A stretch of DNA of 64,000 nt from Amycolatopsis sp. FBCC-B4732 (GTDB taxonomy: Bacteria; Actinomycetota; Actinomycetes; Mycobacteriales; Pseudonocardiaceae), in contig NZ_CP095376.1 in assembly GCF_023008405.1 (NCBI RefSeq), forward strand, positions 6,118,501 to 6,182,500, written 5' to 3'. Made by a program: the position numbers and the translations under genes. Positions 44,535 through 53,632 of this stretch are shown in pieces. How positions within the stretch are numbered: the first letter of the stretch is position 1; each line of letters starts with the position of its first letter. The notes below the pieces were generated by a model. That model was not told the origin of the DNA. It was given only the letters and a program-made list of their open reading frames with translations, and did no database searches.

Positions 44535-44574
44535 TCAACAAAATGTTGACGGAACTCCGGGGCCGACGTACGGT
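44535..44574 (+). promoter_or_regulatory. Promoter and palindromic operator of the urate genes
   Basis: TCAACA-AAA-TGTTGA (44535-44549) is a perfect 6+6 palindrome overlapping -35 TTGACG (44546-44551); 17 nt later comes -10 TACGGT (44569-44574), 6 nt before the GTG at 44581. So this second promoter is leaderless and can be switched by a dimeric repressor, most simply the HTH protein encoded just upstream or PucR. Confidence 0.7.
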
Positions 44575-44580
44575 CAGGCC

Positions 44581-45030
44581 GTGCTGCTCACCGAGTTCAA
44601 CACCGCCGACGTCCGCCCGCTGCTGACCGAGTGCCTCGCCGTGCCCCGGTGGGTCGACGCCGTGCTGGCCGGGCGCCCGTACGCCGACGTCGACGCGCTC
44701 AAAGCCGCCGCCGGCCTGCCGTTGAGCAGCGACGAGATCCGGCAGGCGATGGCCGCGCACCCGCGGATCGGGGACAAGCCGGCGGACGGCTTCGCGCGCT
44801 CCGAACAGTCCGGTGTGGACAATCCGGACGCGTTCGCCGCCGCGAACGCCGAGTACGAAGCCAAGTTCGGGCACGTCTACCTCGTCTGCGCCAGCGGCCG
44901 CAGCGGCGACGAGCTGCTGAAGATCCTGCGCGAGCGCCTGGACAACGACCCCGCGACCGAACTGGCCGTCGCCGGGCGCGAACTCCTCAAGATCGCCGAA
45001 CTCCGACTCGCGAAAGCGGTGACCGCGTGA
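44581..45030 (+). CDS. OHCU decarboxylase
   Basis: 149-aa 2-oxo-4-hydroxy-4-carboxy-5-ureidoimidazoline decarboxylase, last step from urate to S-allantoin. Signatures: LTECLAVPRWVDAVLAGRPY, AHPRIGDKP (catalytic His and Arg-Ile-Gly-Asp box), SEQSGVDNPDAFAAANAEYEAKFGHVYLVCASGRS. GTG start at 44581 (protein LLTEFNTADVRPL); the open frame upstream is not family-like. Followed by HIU hydrolase and uricase. Confidence 0.93.
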   Translation: MLLTEFNTADVRPLLTECLAVPRWVDAVLAGRPYADVDALKAAAGLPLSSDEIRQAMAAHPRIGDKPADGFARSEQSGVDNPDAFAAANAEYEAKFGHVYLVCASGRSGDELLKILRERLDNDPATELAVAGRELLKIAELRLAKAVTA

Positions 45031-45103
45031 ACGAGCCTGCGAGTGAACCATCCAACACTGCGCTTCCGGCTCAGGCGGCACCGAGCGCCAGCGAGGTGTG
45101 CGC

Positions 45104-45421
45104 GTGAGTCTCGTGACCACCCACGTCCTGGACACGGCGAAGGGGTGCCCCGCCCAGGGGATCGCCGTCCGCTTCGAGACCGCCGACGGGAAACCGATTG
45201 CTGAGGGCCGCACCGACGACGACGGCCGCGTCCGCGACCTCGGCCCGGAAACCCTCGAGCCCGGCGTCTACCGCCTGGTCTTCGACACCGGCGCCTACCT
45301 GGGCCCGGACGCGTTCTTCCCGGAGGTCGCGCTGACCTTCCGGATCCTCGACGGCACCGCGCACCACCACGTGCCGCTCCTGCTCAGCCCGTTCGCCCAT
45401 TCGACCTACCGAGGGAGCTGA
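45104..45421 (+). CDS. 5-hydroxyisourate hydrolase (transthyretin-like)
   Basis: 105 aa; hydrolyses HIU made by urate oxidase. Active-site pieces: SLVTTHVLDTAKGCPA (His), the RFETADGKPIAEGRTDDDGRV strand, HHHVPLLLSPFAHSTYRGS with C-terminal YRGS. GTG 45104 has GAGGTG 7 nt upstream; GTG 45098 is an alternative. Stops 2 bp before the uricase start. Confidence 0.94.
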   Translation: MSLVTTHVLDTAKGCPAQGIAVRFETADGKPIAEGRTDDDGRVRDLGPETLEPGVYRLVFDTGAYLGPDAFFPEVALTFRILDGTAHHHVPLLLSPFAHSTYRGS

Positions 45422-45423
45422 CC

Positions 45424-46305
45424 GTGGCCATCACCCTGGGCCCCAACCAGTACGGCAAGGCGGAGGTCCGCCTGGTCACGGTGCGCCGCGACGGCCCCGT
45501 GCACCACCTGAAGGACCTCACCGTGTCGACGTCGCTGCGCGGTGAGCTGGCCGCGACGCACCTGACCGGCGACAACGCCGGCGTGCTCGCGACCGACACG
45601 CAGAAGAACACCGTGTACGCCTTCGCGAAGGAGGCGCCGGTCGGCGAGATCGAGGACTTCGGCCTGCGCCTGGCCCGCCACTTCGTCGGCACGCAGCAGA
45701 ACATCACCGGCGCGCGCGTGAAGATCGACGAGCACGGCTGGGACCGGATCGCGGTCGGCGACGAGCCGCACGACCACGCGTTCAGCCGCTCGGGTGACGA
45801 GCGGCGCACGACGGCCGTGACGGTCCAGGGCGACCGCGCGTGGGTGGTGTCCGGCATCGACGGCCTGACGCTGCTCAAGTCCACCGGTTCGGAGTTCCAC
45901 GGCTTCCCGCGCGAGGAGTACACGACGCTCGCCGAGACCGACGACCGCATCCTCGCCACCGCCGTCACGGCGAAGTGGCGCTACCAGGGCTTGGACGTCG
46001 ACTGGGCGGAGAGCCACCGCGAGATCCGGCGCGTGCTGCTGGCGACGTTCGCGACGAAGCACAGCCTTTCCCTGCAGCAGACGCTGTACGCGATGGGGCA
46101 AGCGGTGCTGGAGACCCGCGAAGAGGTCGCCGAGGTCCGGCTGTCGCTGCCGAACAAGCACCACTTCCTGGTCGACCTGAGCCCGTTCGGGCTGAAGAAC
46201 GACAACGAGGTGTTCTACGCCGCGGACCGGCCGTACGGCCTGATCGAGGGCACAATCCTGCGTGACGACGCCGAGGACCCGGGCCCGGCCTGGGACCTCC
46301 ACTGA
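45424..46305 (+). CDS. Urate oxidase (cofactor-free uricase)
   Basis: 293 aa, GTG start. Oxidises urate to 5-hydroxyisourate with O2. T-fold motifs: the catalytic Lys-Thr region (GPNQYGKAEVRLVTVRRDG; AGVLATDTQKNTVYAFAKE with TDTQKNT), ALEVASTN-free, HAFSRSGDERRT, STGSEFHGFPREEYTTLAETDDRILAT and PNKHHFLVDLSPFGLKNDNEVF. Third gene of the urate operon. Confidence 0.95.
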   Translation: MAITLGPNQYGKAEVRLVTVRRDGPVHHLKDLTVSTSLRGELAATHLTGDNAGVLATDTQKNTVYAFAKEAPVGEIEDFGLRLARHFVGTQQNITGARVKIDEHGWDRIAVGDEPHDHAFSRSGDERRTTAVTVQGDRAWVVSGIDGLTLLKSTGSEFHGFPREEYTTLAETDDRILATAVTAKWRYQGLDVDWAESHREIRRVLLATFATKHSLSLQQTLYAMGQAVLETREEVAEVRLSLPNKHHFLVDLSPFGLKNDNEVFYAADRPYGLIEGTILRDDAEDPGPAWDLH

Positions 46306-46321
46306 GCGGAGCTTTCGTAGG

Positions 46322-46376
46322 GAAAGTGCCGTCCCCGCACTTTCACGTGAAAGTGCGGTGGATAGATCGCTCTATC
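46322..46376 (+). promoter_or_regulatory. Mutually exclusive hairpins and a TetR-type palindrome
   Basis: A perfect 24-bp palindrome (46335-46358, arms CCGCACTTTCAC / GTGAAAGTGCGG) follows uricase. GAAAGTGC also occurs at 46322-46329 and can pair with GCACTTTC (46337-46344) instead, so three 8-mers compete. Then GATAGA-TCGC-TCTATC (46361-46376), just before the tetR start, looks like an autoregulatory operator. Confidence 0.6.
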
Positions 46377-46384
46377 ATGGGGGC

Positions 46385-46969
46385 GTGGCAGGGACCAAGG
46401 AACGCATCATGGCCGCCGGAGCGGAACTGTTCCGGCGCAACGGCTACACCGGCACCGGGCTCAAGCAGATCGTCTCGGAAGCGAACGCGCCCTTCGGGTC
46501 GCTCTACCACTTCTTCCCCGGCGGCAAGGAGCAGCTCGGTCAGGAGGTCATCCGCACCTCCGGGCTCGCCTACATCCAGCTCTTCGACCTCTTCATCGTG
46601 CCCGCGCCCGACCTGATCAGCGGGATCGAAGCCTTCTTCGCCGCCGGGATCGCGACGCTCGAAGCCACCGACTACGTCGAGGGCTGCCCGATCGCGACCG
46701 TCGCGCTGGAAGTCGCGAGCACCAACGAGCCGCTACGCCAGGCCACCGCCGACGTCTTCACGGCGTGGATCGACGCCGGGACCGAGAAGTTCGCGAAGTT
46801 CGGCATCGGCACCGAAGCCGCCCGGACGTTGACGATCACCGCCGTCAACAACCTCGAAGGCGCGTTCGTGCTCTGCCGCTCGCTGCGCGACACCGAAGCG
46901 ATGGCCGTGGCGGGCGCGGCGACCGTCGACGTCGCTCGCCGGCTCCTCAACGAGAACACACAACTTTAG
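46385..46969 (+). CDS. TetR-family transcriptional regulator
   Basis: 194 aa, GTG start right after a palindromic operator. HTH: GLKQIVSEANAPFGSLYHFFPGGKEQLG, typical of the AcrR/LmrA-YxaF subgroup that also carries EGCPIATVALEVAS in the ligand domain. In that subgroup targets are often multidrug or redox genes. Here the nearest downstream gene is an alpha-galactosidase, 103 bp away; control of it is unproven. Confidence 0.9.
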   Translation: MAGTKERIMAAGAELFRRNGYTGTGLKQIVSEANAPFGSLYHFFPGGKEQLGQEVIRTSGLAYIQLFDLFIVPAPDLISGIEAFFAAGIATLEATDYVEGCPIATVALEVASTNEPLRQATADVFTAWIDAGTEKFAKFGIGTEAARTLTITAVNNLEGAFVLCRSLRDTEAMAVAGAATVDVARRLLNENTQL

Positions 46970-47072
46970 TCGGGAATCCAACACGAATACTCAAGATGGC
47001 GCTTGACCGCACAGCAGGGGACACGGAAGCTTCTTTTCTCCTCCTCCCCCACCGCTGTCGGTTGGAGCTGCC

Positions 47073-48650
47073 ATGCGCCGTGTCCTCGCTGTCCTCGCCA
47101 CCGCCGTAGCCGCCCTCGGAATCGTGTCCCCACCCGCCGACGCCCTCGAAAACGGCCTCGCGCGGACGCCGCCGATGGGCTGGAACACCTGGAACACCTT
47201 CGAGTGCAACATCAACGAGACGCTGGTCAAGCAGACCACCGACCTGATGGTCAGCTCCGGGATGCGCGACCGCGGCTACACCTACGTCAACCTCGACGAC
47301 TGCTGGATGACCCGCACCCGCGACAGCGCGGGCAAGCTCGTCGCCGACCCCGCGAAGTTCCCCGGCGGCCTGAAGGCGCTCGGCGACTACATCCACGCGC
47401 GCGGGATGAAGTTCGGCATCTACGAGAGCGCCGGCTCCGAGACCTGCCAGCACTACCCCGGCAGCCTCGGGCACGAGCAGACCGACGCGAACAGCTACGC
47501 GAGCTGGGGCGTCGACTACCTCAAGTACGACAACTGCGGCAGCCCGGCCGGGGAGAACCAGCAGGACTACGTCCGCCGCTACGCCGCGATGCGCGACGCG
47601 CTGAAGGCCACCGGCCGCCCGATCGCCTACAGCATCTGCGAATGGGGCAACTTCAGCCCGTCGACCTGGGCGCCGGACGTCGGCAACCTGTGGCGCACCA
47701 CCGGCGACATCACGAACAACTGGGGCAGCATCGACTCGATCTACCGCCAGAACGTCGGTCTCGCGGCCGCGGCGAAGCCCGGTGCCTGGAACGACCCGGA
47801 CATGCTCGAAGTCGGCGACGGCATGGACTTCCAGGAGGACCGCGCCCACTTCACGCTCTGGGCCGCGATGGCCGCGCCGCTGATCGCGGGCGCCGACCTC
47901 CGCTCCGCCAGCGTCGCCACGTTCTCGACGTACCTGAACGGCGACGTCATCGCCGTCGACCAGGACACCCTGGGCAAGCAGGCCCGGCGGATCTCGTCGT
48001 CCGGCGGCCTGGACGTCCTCGCGAAACCGCTGTCCGACGGGGACGTGGCCGTGGTGCTGTTCAACGAAAACGGCGACACCCGCACGGTCTCGACGACGGC
48101 CGCCGCGGCCGGGCTGCCCGCCGCGTCGAGCTACCGGCTGACCAACCTGTGGTCGAAGGAGCTGACCACGAGCACCGGGACGATCAGCGCCGCGGTTCCT
48201 TCGCACAGCACGGTGATCTACCGCGTGAAGGCCGGCGCGTCCGGCTCGAGCACCGGCACCGCGCAGCCCCTGCAGGGCGCGTCGTCCTCGCGGTGCGTCG
48301 ACATCAACGGCAACGTCACCACGCCCGGCACCAAGGTCGACATCTGGGACTGCGACGGCGGCGCGAACCAGTCCTGGACGTTCACCGGTGCCGGTGAGCT
48401 GAAGGCCGGCGGCCTGTGCCTGGACGCCGACGGCGGCACCAGCGCCGCCGGGACCAAGCTCATCGTCTGGACCTGCCACGGCGGCGCGAACCAGAAGTTC
48501 AAGCTCGCCGCGGACGGCTCGATCACCCAGGCCGGGCTCTGCGTCGACGTCACCGGCGGGGACAAGCCCGCCGGCAACGTCAACGGCGTCCAGCTCGAAC
48601 TCTGGGGCTGCAACGACGACGCCAACCAGAACTGGTCGCTCAAGCGCTGA
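47073..48650 (+). CDS. Secreted GH27 alpha-galactosidase with ricin-type CBM13
   Basis: 525 aa. Signal peptide MRRVLAVLATAVAALGIVSP with cleavage near ADA-LENG. The GH27 barrel starts LARTPPMGWNTWNTF; catalytic nucleophile D153 in YLKYDNC and the acid/base Asp in WNDPDMLEVGDGM (about 239-251). A C-terminal beta-sandwich is followed by a Q-x-W lectin domain (about 395-525: GANQSWTF, GANQKFKL, DANQNWSLK). Acts outside the cell on plant galactosides or galactomannan. Its stop directly abuts the convergent xanthine dehydrogenase stop. Confidence 0.93.
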   Translation: MRRVLAVLATAVAALGIVSPPADALENGLARTPPMGWNTWNTFECNINETLVKQTTDLMVSSGMRDRGYTYVNLDDCWMTRTRDSAGKLVADPAKFPGGLKALGDYIHARGMKFGIYESAGSETCQHYPGSLGHEQTDANSYASWGVDYLKYDNCGSPAGENQQDYVRRYAAMRDALKATGRPIAYSICEWGNFSPSTWAPDVGNLWRTTGDITNNWGSIDSIYRQNVGLAAAAKPGAWNDPDMLEVGDGMDFQEDRAHFTLWAAMAAPLIAGADLRSASVATFSTYLNGDVIAVDQDTLGKQARRISSSGGLDVLAKPLSDGDVAVVLFNENGDTRTVSTTAAAAGLPAASSYRLTNLWSKELTTSTGTISAAVPSHSTVIYRVKAGASGSSTGTAQPLQGASSSRCVDINGNVTTPGTKVDIWDCDGGANQSWTFTGAGELKAGGLCLDADGGTSAAGTKLIVWTCHGGANQKFKLAADGSITQAGLCVDVTGGDKPAGNVNGVQLELWGCNDDANQNWSLKR

Positions 48651-50906
48651 TCAGGTGCCGGTGAGGTGCTCCGGCCGGACCGGGACGCGCGGGAGCGCGA
48701 GCCCGGTCGCGGCCCGGATCGCCGCCACGATCGCCGGGGTCGACGAGATCGTCGGCGGCTCGCCGACCCCGCGCAGGCCGTAGGGCGCGTGCGGGTCCGG
48801 GCGCTCCAGGACGTCGATGCTCATCGGCGGCACGTCCAGGACCGTCGGGATCAGGTAGTCGGTGAAGGAGGGGTTCCGGATCTTCCCGCCGGAGGTCTGG
48901 ATCTCCTCCATCACCGCGAGCCCGAGCCCCTGCGCGGAACCGCCCTGGATCTGGCCCAGCACGGCCTGCGGGTTGAGCGCCTTGCCGACGTCCTGGGCGC
49001 AGTCGAGCGCGACCACCTTGACCAGGCCCAGCTCGACGTCGACGTCGACGACCGCCCGGTGCGCGGCGAACGCGTACTGCACGTGTGCGGTCCCCTGCCC
49101 GGTCTCCGGGTCCAGCGCGGTCGTCGGCCGGTGCCGCCACTCCACGGTTTCGTCGTAGACGTCGTCGCCGAGGACGTCCACCAGGTCGGCGAGCACCTGG
49201 CCGTCGGCCGCGACGAGCTTGCCGCCGACCACGCGCACCCGCTGGTCGAACCGCGACAGCAGCTTCGCGCGCACCGCACCGCAGGCGGCCTGGACCGCGC
49301 CGCCGGTGACGTAGGTCTGGCGTGACGCCGACGTCGAGCCGCCGTTGCCGATCGAGGTGTCCATCGGCAGGATCGTCACCTGGTCGACGCCCAGTTCGGT
49401 CCGGACGATCTGCTGCATGATCGTGACGAGCCCCTGGCCGACCTCGCAGGCCGCGGTGTGCACGGTCGCCGCGGGCTCGCCGCCGACGAGCTGCAGGCGC
49501 ACGCGGGCCGTCGAGTAGTCGTCGAAGCCCTCGGAGAAGCAGACGTTCTTGATCCCGACGGCGTAGCCGACCCCGCGGACGACGCCTTCGCCGTGCGTGG
49601 TGTTCGAGACCCCGCCCGGCAGGTGCCGCAGGTCGAAGGGCCGCTCGGGCGGCATCGGCTTGTCCTGCACCAGTCCCAGCAGCTCGGCGACGGGGGCCGC
49701 CGAGTCGACGGTCTGGCCGGTCGGCATCAGGTCGCCCTCGCTCATCGCGTTGCGGACGCGGATCTCGACCGGGTCCAGGCCGCAGGCGGCCGCGAGCTTG
49801 TCCATCTGGGACTCGTAGCCGAACGCCGCCTGCACCGCGCCGAACCCGCGCATCGCACCGCACGGCGGGTTGTTCGTGTACGTACCCCAGCAGTCGATCG
49901 TGACACTGTCCACTTTGTACGGCCCGGCGCCGAGGGTGGCGGCGTTCGCGACCACCGCCCCGGTCGAGGACGCGTACGCGCCGCCGTCGAGGTAGAGCCG
50001 CGTGCGCACGTACACGAGCCGGCCGTCGCGGGTGGCGCCGTGCTCGTAGTACATCTTCGCCGGGTGGCGGTGGACGTGGCCGTAGAACGACTCTTCGCGG
50101 TTGTAGACCATCTTCACCGGCTTGCCGGTGTGCAGGGCGAGCAGGCACGCGTGCACCTGCATCGACAGGTCCTCGCGGCCGCCGAACGCGCCCCCGACAC
50201 CGCCGAGCGTGAGCCGCACCTTCTCGACCGGCAGGCCCAGCGCCGCCACGATCTGCTGCTGGTCGACGTGCAGCCACTGCGTCGCGACGTAGAGGTCGAC
50301 GCCGCCTTCGGTGTCCGGCACGGCGAGCCCGGACTCCGGCCCGAGGAAGGCCTGGTCCTGCATGCCGACCTCGTAGACGCCGGAAACGACGACGTCCGCG
50401 GCGAGTTCTTGCGGACCACGGCGGATCTTCACGTGCCGCACGACGTTGCCGCCGTCGTGCAGCGAAGCGCCTTCGCCCGCGACAGCCGCTTCGGAGTCCG
50501 TCACCGGCTCCAGCTCTTCGTAGGAGACGGCGATCCGCTTCATCGCGCGGCGCGCGGTCTCCGGGTGGTCGGCGGCGACCAGCGCGACCGGTTCGCCCTG
50601 GTACCGCACGACGTCGGAGGCGAGCACCGGCTGGTCGGAGTGCTCCAGGCCGTACCGGTTGACGCCCGGGACGTCTTCGTGCGTCAGCACCGCGTAGACG
50701 CCGGGCACGGCGAGGGCGTCGGTGATGTCGATCGCGGTGATCCGCGCGTACGGGTGCGGGCTGCGCAGCGTCACGCCCCACACCATGTCCTCGTGCCAGA
50801 GGTCCGAAGAGTAGGCGAATTCGCCGCGGACCTTGACCGTGCCGTCGGGTCGCCGCGGCGACGTGCCGACGCCGTCGGCCGCCTGCGTGCTGACGGTGGT
50901 GGTCAT
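48651..50906 (-). CDS. Xanthine dehydrogenase, molybdopterin-binding subunit
   Basis: 751 aa; large Mo-cofactor subunit oxidising hypoxanthine and xanthine to urate. Starts MTTTVSTQAADGVGTSPRR. Motifs: VRYQGEPVALVAADHPETARRA, GGVGGAFGGRED, AMRGFGAVQ, HTAACEVGQGLVTIMQQI, QIQGGSAQGLGLAVMEE and the catalytic Glu in LRGVGEPPTISS. ATGA overlap with the deaminase gene upstream; last gene of xdhB-xdhC-deaminase-xdhA. Confidence 0.93.
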   Translation of the reverse strand: MTTTVSTQAADGVGTSPRRPDGTVKVRGEFAYSSDLWHEDMVWGVTLRSPHPYARITAIDITDALAVPGVYAVLTHEDVPGVNRYGLEHSDQPVLASDVVRYQGEPVALVAADHPETARRAMKRIAVSYEELEPVTDSEAAVAGEGASLHDGGNVVRHVKIRRGPQELAADVVVSGVYEVGMQDQAFLGPESGLAVPDTEGGVDLYVATQWLHVDQQQIVAALGLPVEKVRLTLGGVGGAFGGREDLSMQVHACLLALHTGKPVKMVYNREESFYGHVHRHPAKMYYEHGATRDGRLVYVRTRLYLDGGAYASSTGAVVANAATLGAGPYKVDSVTIDCWGTYTNNPPCGAMRGFGAVQAAFGYESQMDKLAAACGLDPVEIRVRNAMSEGDLMPTGQTVDSAAPVAELLGLVQDKPMPPERPFDLRHLPGGVSNTTHGEGVVRGVGYAVGIKNVCFSEGFDDYSTARVRLQLVGGEPAATVHTAACEVGQGLVTIMQQIVRTELGVDQVTILPMDTSIGNGGSTSASRQTYVTGGAVQAACGAVRAKLLSRFDQRVRVVGGKLVAADGQVLADLVDVLGDDVYDETVEWRHRPTTALDPETGQGTAHVQYAFAAHRAVVDVDVELGLVKVVALDCAQDVGKALNPQAVLGQIQGGSAQGLGLAVMEEIQTSGGKIRNPSFTDYLIPTVLDVPPMSIDVLERPDPHAPYGLRGVGEPPTISSTPAIVAAIRAATGLALPRVPVRPEHLTGT

Positions 50907-52243
50907 CCGGCCTCCCTCAACCGGGCGCTCGCGGCCGCCAGCTCGCGGGCGATCGCGGACTCGTCGGCTTCGCGCAGGGTGGCGTCCTCGACGATCGCCT
51001 TGCCGCCGACGAACAGCCGGCGCAGCGGCGGCGTCGTGCCGAGCACCAGCGCCGCGACCGGGTCGGCGATGCCCGCGTGGTTCAGGCCGGTCAGGTCCCA
51101 GACGGCGAGGTCCGCGAGCTTGCCGGGTTCGATCGAGCCGAGATCCGCCGCGCGGCCCAGGCAGCGGGCGCCGCCCATCGTGCCCATCCACAGCGCTTCC
51201 CGCGTGGTCAGGCCGCGGGGCCCGCCGCGCTGGCGGGCCTGCAGGAGCGCCTGGTGCAGCTCCTCGGCGAGGCCGCCGGACTCGCTGGACGCGGCCCCGT
51301 CGACGCCGAGACCGACCGCCACGCCCGCGTCGAGCAGGTCGCGGACCGGGGCGATGCCGGCGCCGAGCCGGCCGTTGGACGTCGGGCAGTGCGCCGAGCC
51401 GGTGCCGGTCGCGCCGAAGCGGCGGATCGCGTCGGGCGCGAGGTGGACGGTGTGCGCGAGCCAGACGTCGTCGGCGAGCCAGCCCAGCTTGTCGGCGTAC
51501 TCGGCGGGCGTGCAGCCGACTTCGGCGAGGCACTGCTTCTCTTCGTCGAGCGTCTCGGCGAGGTGCGTGTGCAGCCGGACGCCCTTGCGGCGGGCCAGCT
51601 CGGCCGCGCCGGACATCAGCCGTTCGGTGACCGAGAACGGCGAGCACGGGCCGACGGCGATCTGCAGGTGGGCGCCGGGCGAGTCGTCGTGGAAGCGGCC
51701 GATCGCGGCTTCGGTGCCGGTCAGCGCGTCCTCGGTCGTCTCGACGAGGTTGTCCGGCGGCAGGCCGCCGTCGGACTCGCCGCGGTCCATCGACCCGCGC
51801 ACGACGTGCAGCCGGACGCCGATCCGCTGGCGGGCCGCGGCCAGCGCCGCGACCTGGTCGCCGCCGTCGCGCGGGAAGACGTAGTGGTGGTCGGCGACGG
51901 TGGTGCAGCCGGTCAGCGCCAGGCGCGCCATCCCGGCGGTGCCGGCGGCGTGGGTGATCTCGTCGTCCAGGCGGCCCCAGACCGGGTAGAGCGCGACCAG
52001 CCACTCGAAGAGCGTGTGGTCGGCGGCCAGGCCGCGGGTCGCCCACTGGTAGAGGTGGTGGTGGGTGTTGATCAGGCCGGGCGTGACCAGGCAGCCGGCG
52101 GCGTCGACGCGCTCGTCGAACTCGCCGGTGTAGACGCCTTCGCCGACTTCGGCGATCCGGTCGTTCTCGACGACGACGTGGCCGGAGGCGTACTCGGGGC
52201 CGGAGACGGTGGCGATCGCCGCGTTCGCGATGAGGGTCTTCAC
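50903..52243 (-). CDS. 8-oxoguanine deaminase-type amidohydrolase
   Basis: 446 aa, GTG start overlapping the preceding stop (GTGA). Deaminase metal ligands: LINTHHHLYQWATRGLA (HxH), LHTHLAETLDEEKQC, LAHTVHLAPD, and Asp in GLGVDGAASSESGGL. HHHLYQWATRGLAADHTLFEWL resembles known 8-oxoguanine deaminases; it would convert 8-oxoguanine (or another oxidised purine) to urate and feed the uricase branch. Guanine deaminase activity is the alternative. Embedded among xanthine dehydrogenase genes. Confidence 0.86.
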   Translation of the reverse strand: MKTLIANAAIATVSGPEYASGHVVVENDRIAEVGEGVYTGEFDERVDAAGCLVTPGLINTHHHLYQWATRGLAADHTLFEWLVALYPVWGRLDDEITHAAGTAGMARLALTGCTTVADHHYVFPRDGGDQVAALAAARQRIGVRLHVVRGSMDRGESDGGLPPDNLVETTEDALTGTEAAIGRFHDDSPGAHLQIAVGPCSPFSVTERLMSGAAELARRKGVRLHTHLAETLDEEKQCLAEVGCTPAEYADKLGWLADDVWLAHTVHLAPDAIRRFGATGTGSAHCPTSNGRLGAGIAPVRDLLDAGVAVGLGVDGAASSESGGLAEELHQALLQARQRGGPRGLTTREALWMGTMGGARCLGRAADLGSIEPGKLADLAVWDLTGLNHAGIADPVAALVLGTTPPLRRLFVGGKAIVEDATLREADESAIARELAAASARLREAG

Positions 52244-52707
52244 GCGACACCACCCTTCGCCACCGCGCGCACCGCGTCCAGGATCTTTTCGTAGCCGGTG
52301 CAGCGGCAGAGGTTGCCGGCGAGCGCTTCGCGGATCTCCTCGTCGCTCGGGTCGGGGACGCGGTTCAGCAGGTCGTGCGCGGCGACGACCAGGCCAGGGG
52401 TGCAGAAGCCGCACTGCACGGCGCCGTTGTCCACAAAGGACTGCTGGAGCGGGTCGAGGGTGTCGCCGTCGGCCAGTCCCTCGACCGTGCGGACCACGCG
52501 GCCCTCGGCCTGCCCGGCCGCGACCAGGCAGGCACACACCGGCACTTCGTCGAGGTAGACCGTGCAGGAGCCGCATTCGCCCTGCTCGCAGGCGTTCTTC
52601 GAGCCCGGGAGGCCGAGCCGCTCGCGCAGCACGTAGAGCAGGCTTTCGCCCTCCCAGACGTCGTCCGCCTGGCGGTCTTCGCCGTTGATCGTGACATTCA
52701 GGCGCAT
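52240..52707 (-). CDS. Xanthine dehydrogenase, 2Fe-2S subunit
   Basis: 155 aa with two 2Fe-2S clusters: plant-ferredoxin-like CEQGECGSCTVYLDEVPVCAC and the helical site CGFCTPGLVVAAHDLL ... NLCRCTGYEKIL. Passes electrons from Mo to FAD. ATG 52707 lies 10 bp inside the end of the FAD-subunit gene, so the two overlap. Confidence 0.95.
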   Translation of the reverse strand: MRLNVTINGEDRQADDVWEGESLLYVLRERLGLPGSKNACEQGECGSCTVYLDEVPVCACLVAAGQAEGRVVRTVEGLADGDTLDPLQQSFVDNGAVQCGFCTPGLVVAAHDLLNRVPDPSDEEIREALAGNLCRCTGYEKILDAVRAVAKGGVA

Positions 52708-53561
52708 GCGCGCTCCCCCGTCCGGTGGTCGTCCCAGGCCCAGGTCAACGTACGCCTCGCCAGTACCCCCAGCGCGTGCTTCCGATACGCGGCGCTGCCG
52801 CGGACGTCGTCGATCGGCGACGTCGCTTCGGCGACCAGCTCGCCGAAGCGGCGCTTCAGGGAGTCGGGCAGCGCCTCGGCCGAGCCCCACGGCAGTTCGG
52901 CGGCCAGGAACTCTTCGGCTTCGCGGGCGTGGCGGGGCGTCGGGGCGGCGGACCCGATCGCGGCGCCCACCTTCCCGTCGCGCAGGGCCAGCGCGAACGA
53001 GCAGACCGCGATGACCATCGCGTTGCGCGTCCCGACCTTGGCGAACTGCTGCGGGCCGGCGTGCGCGGGCAGGTGGACGGCGGTGATCAGCTCGTCCGGC
53101 TCGAGCGAGTGGCGTTTCACGCCGACGTAGAACTCCTCCGCGCGGAGGAGCCGGGTCCCCCGCACGGAGGCCACCTCGATCCGGGCGTCGAGGGCCAGCA
53201 GCACCGGGTGGGTGTCCCCGGCGGGGGACGCGGCGCCGAGGTTGCCGCCGACCGTGCCGCGGTTGCGGATCTGCGGCGAGCCGACCGTGCGGGACGCCAT
53301 GGCCAGCGCGGGGACGGATTCACCCACTTCGGCGATCACGCGGGTGTACGGGACGCCGGCACCCAGCCGGACGGTGCCGTCCGATGTGGACCACTCCGTC
53401 AGCCCGGGCACCGTGGTCAGGTCCAGCATGGCTTCGGGGCGCCGGTGGTCGAAGTTCAGCTCGACCATGACGTCGGTGCCGCCGGCGATCGGCACGGCGG
53501 CCGGCCGCTCCGCCTTGAGGGCGAGGGCCTCGGCGAGCGTCTTGGGACGCAGGAACTCCAC
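52698..53561 (-). CDS. Xanthine dehydrogenase, FAD-binding subunit
   Basis: 287 aa. FAD site: VPIAGGTDVMVELNFD and SRTVGSPQIRNRGTVGGNLGAASPAGD, plus the C-terminal CO_deh_flav_C domain. GTG start at 53561 with AAGGAG 5 nt upstream. First gene of the operon, divergent from pucR. Confidence 0.94.
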   Translation of the reverse strand: MEFLRPKTLAEALALKAERPAAVPIAGGTDVMVELNFDHRRPEAMLDLTTVPGLTEWSTSDGTVRLGAGVPYTRVIAEVGESVPALAMASRTVGSPQIRNRGTVGGNLGAASPAGDTHPVLLALDARIEVASVRGTRLLRAEEFYVGVKRHSLEPDELITAVHLPAHAGPQQFAKVGTRNAMVIAVCSFALALRDGKVGAAIGSAAPTPRHAREAEEFLAAELPWGSAEALPDSLKRRFGELVAEATSPIDDVRGSAAYRKHALGVLARRTLTWAWDDHRTGERACA

Positions 53562-53632
53562 TCGTGCTCCTTTGTGAGGGCGATGGACCAGTAGACGCCA
53601 AACCGGGCACGGGCGGCAACGGCACGGCGCAT

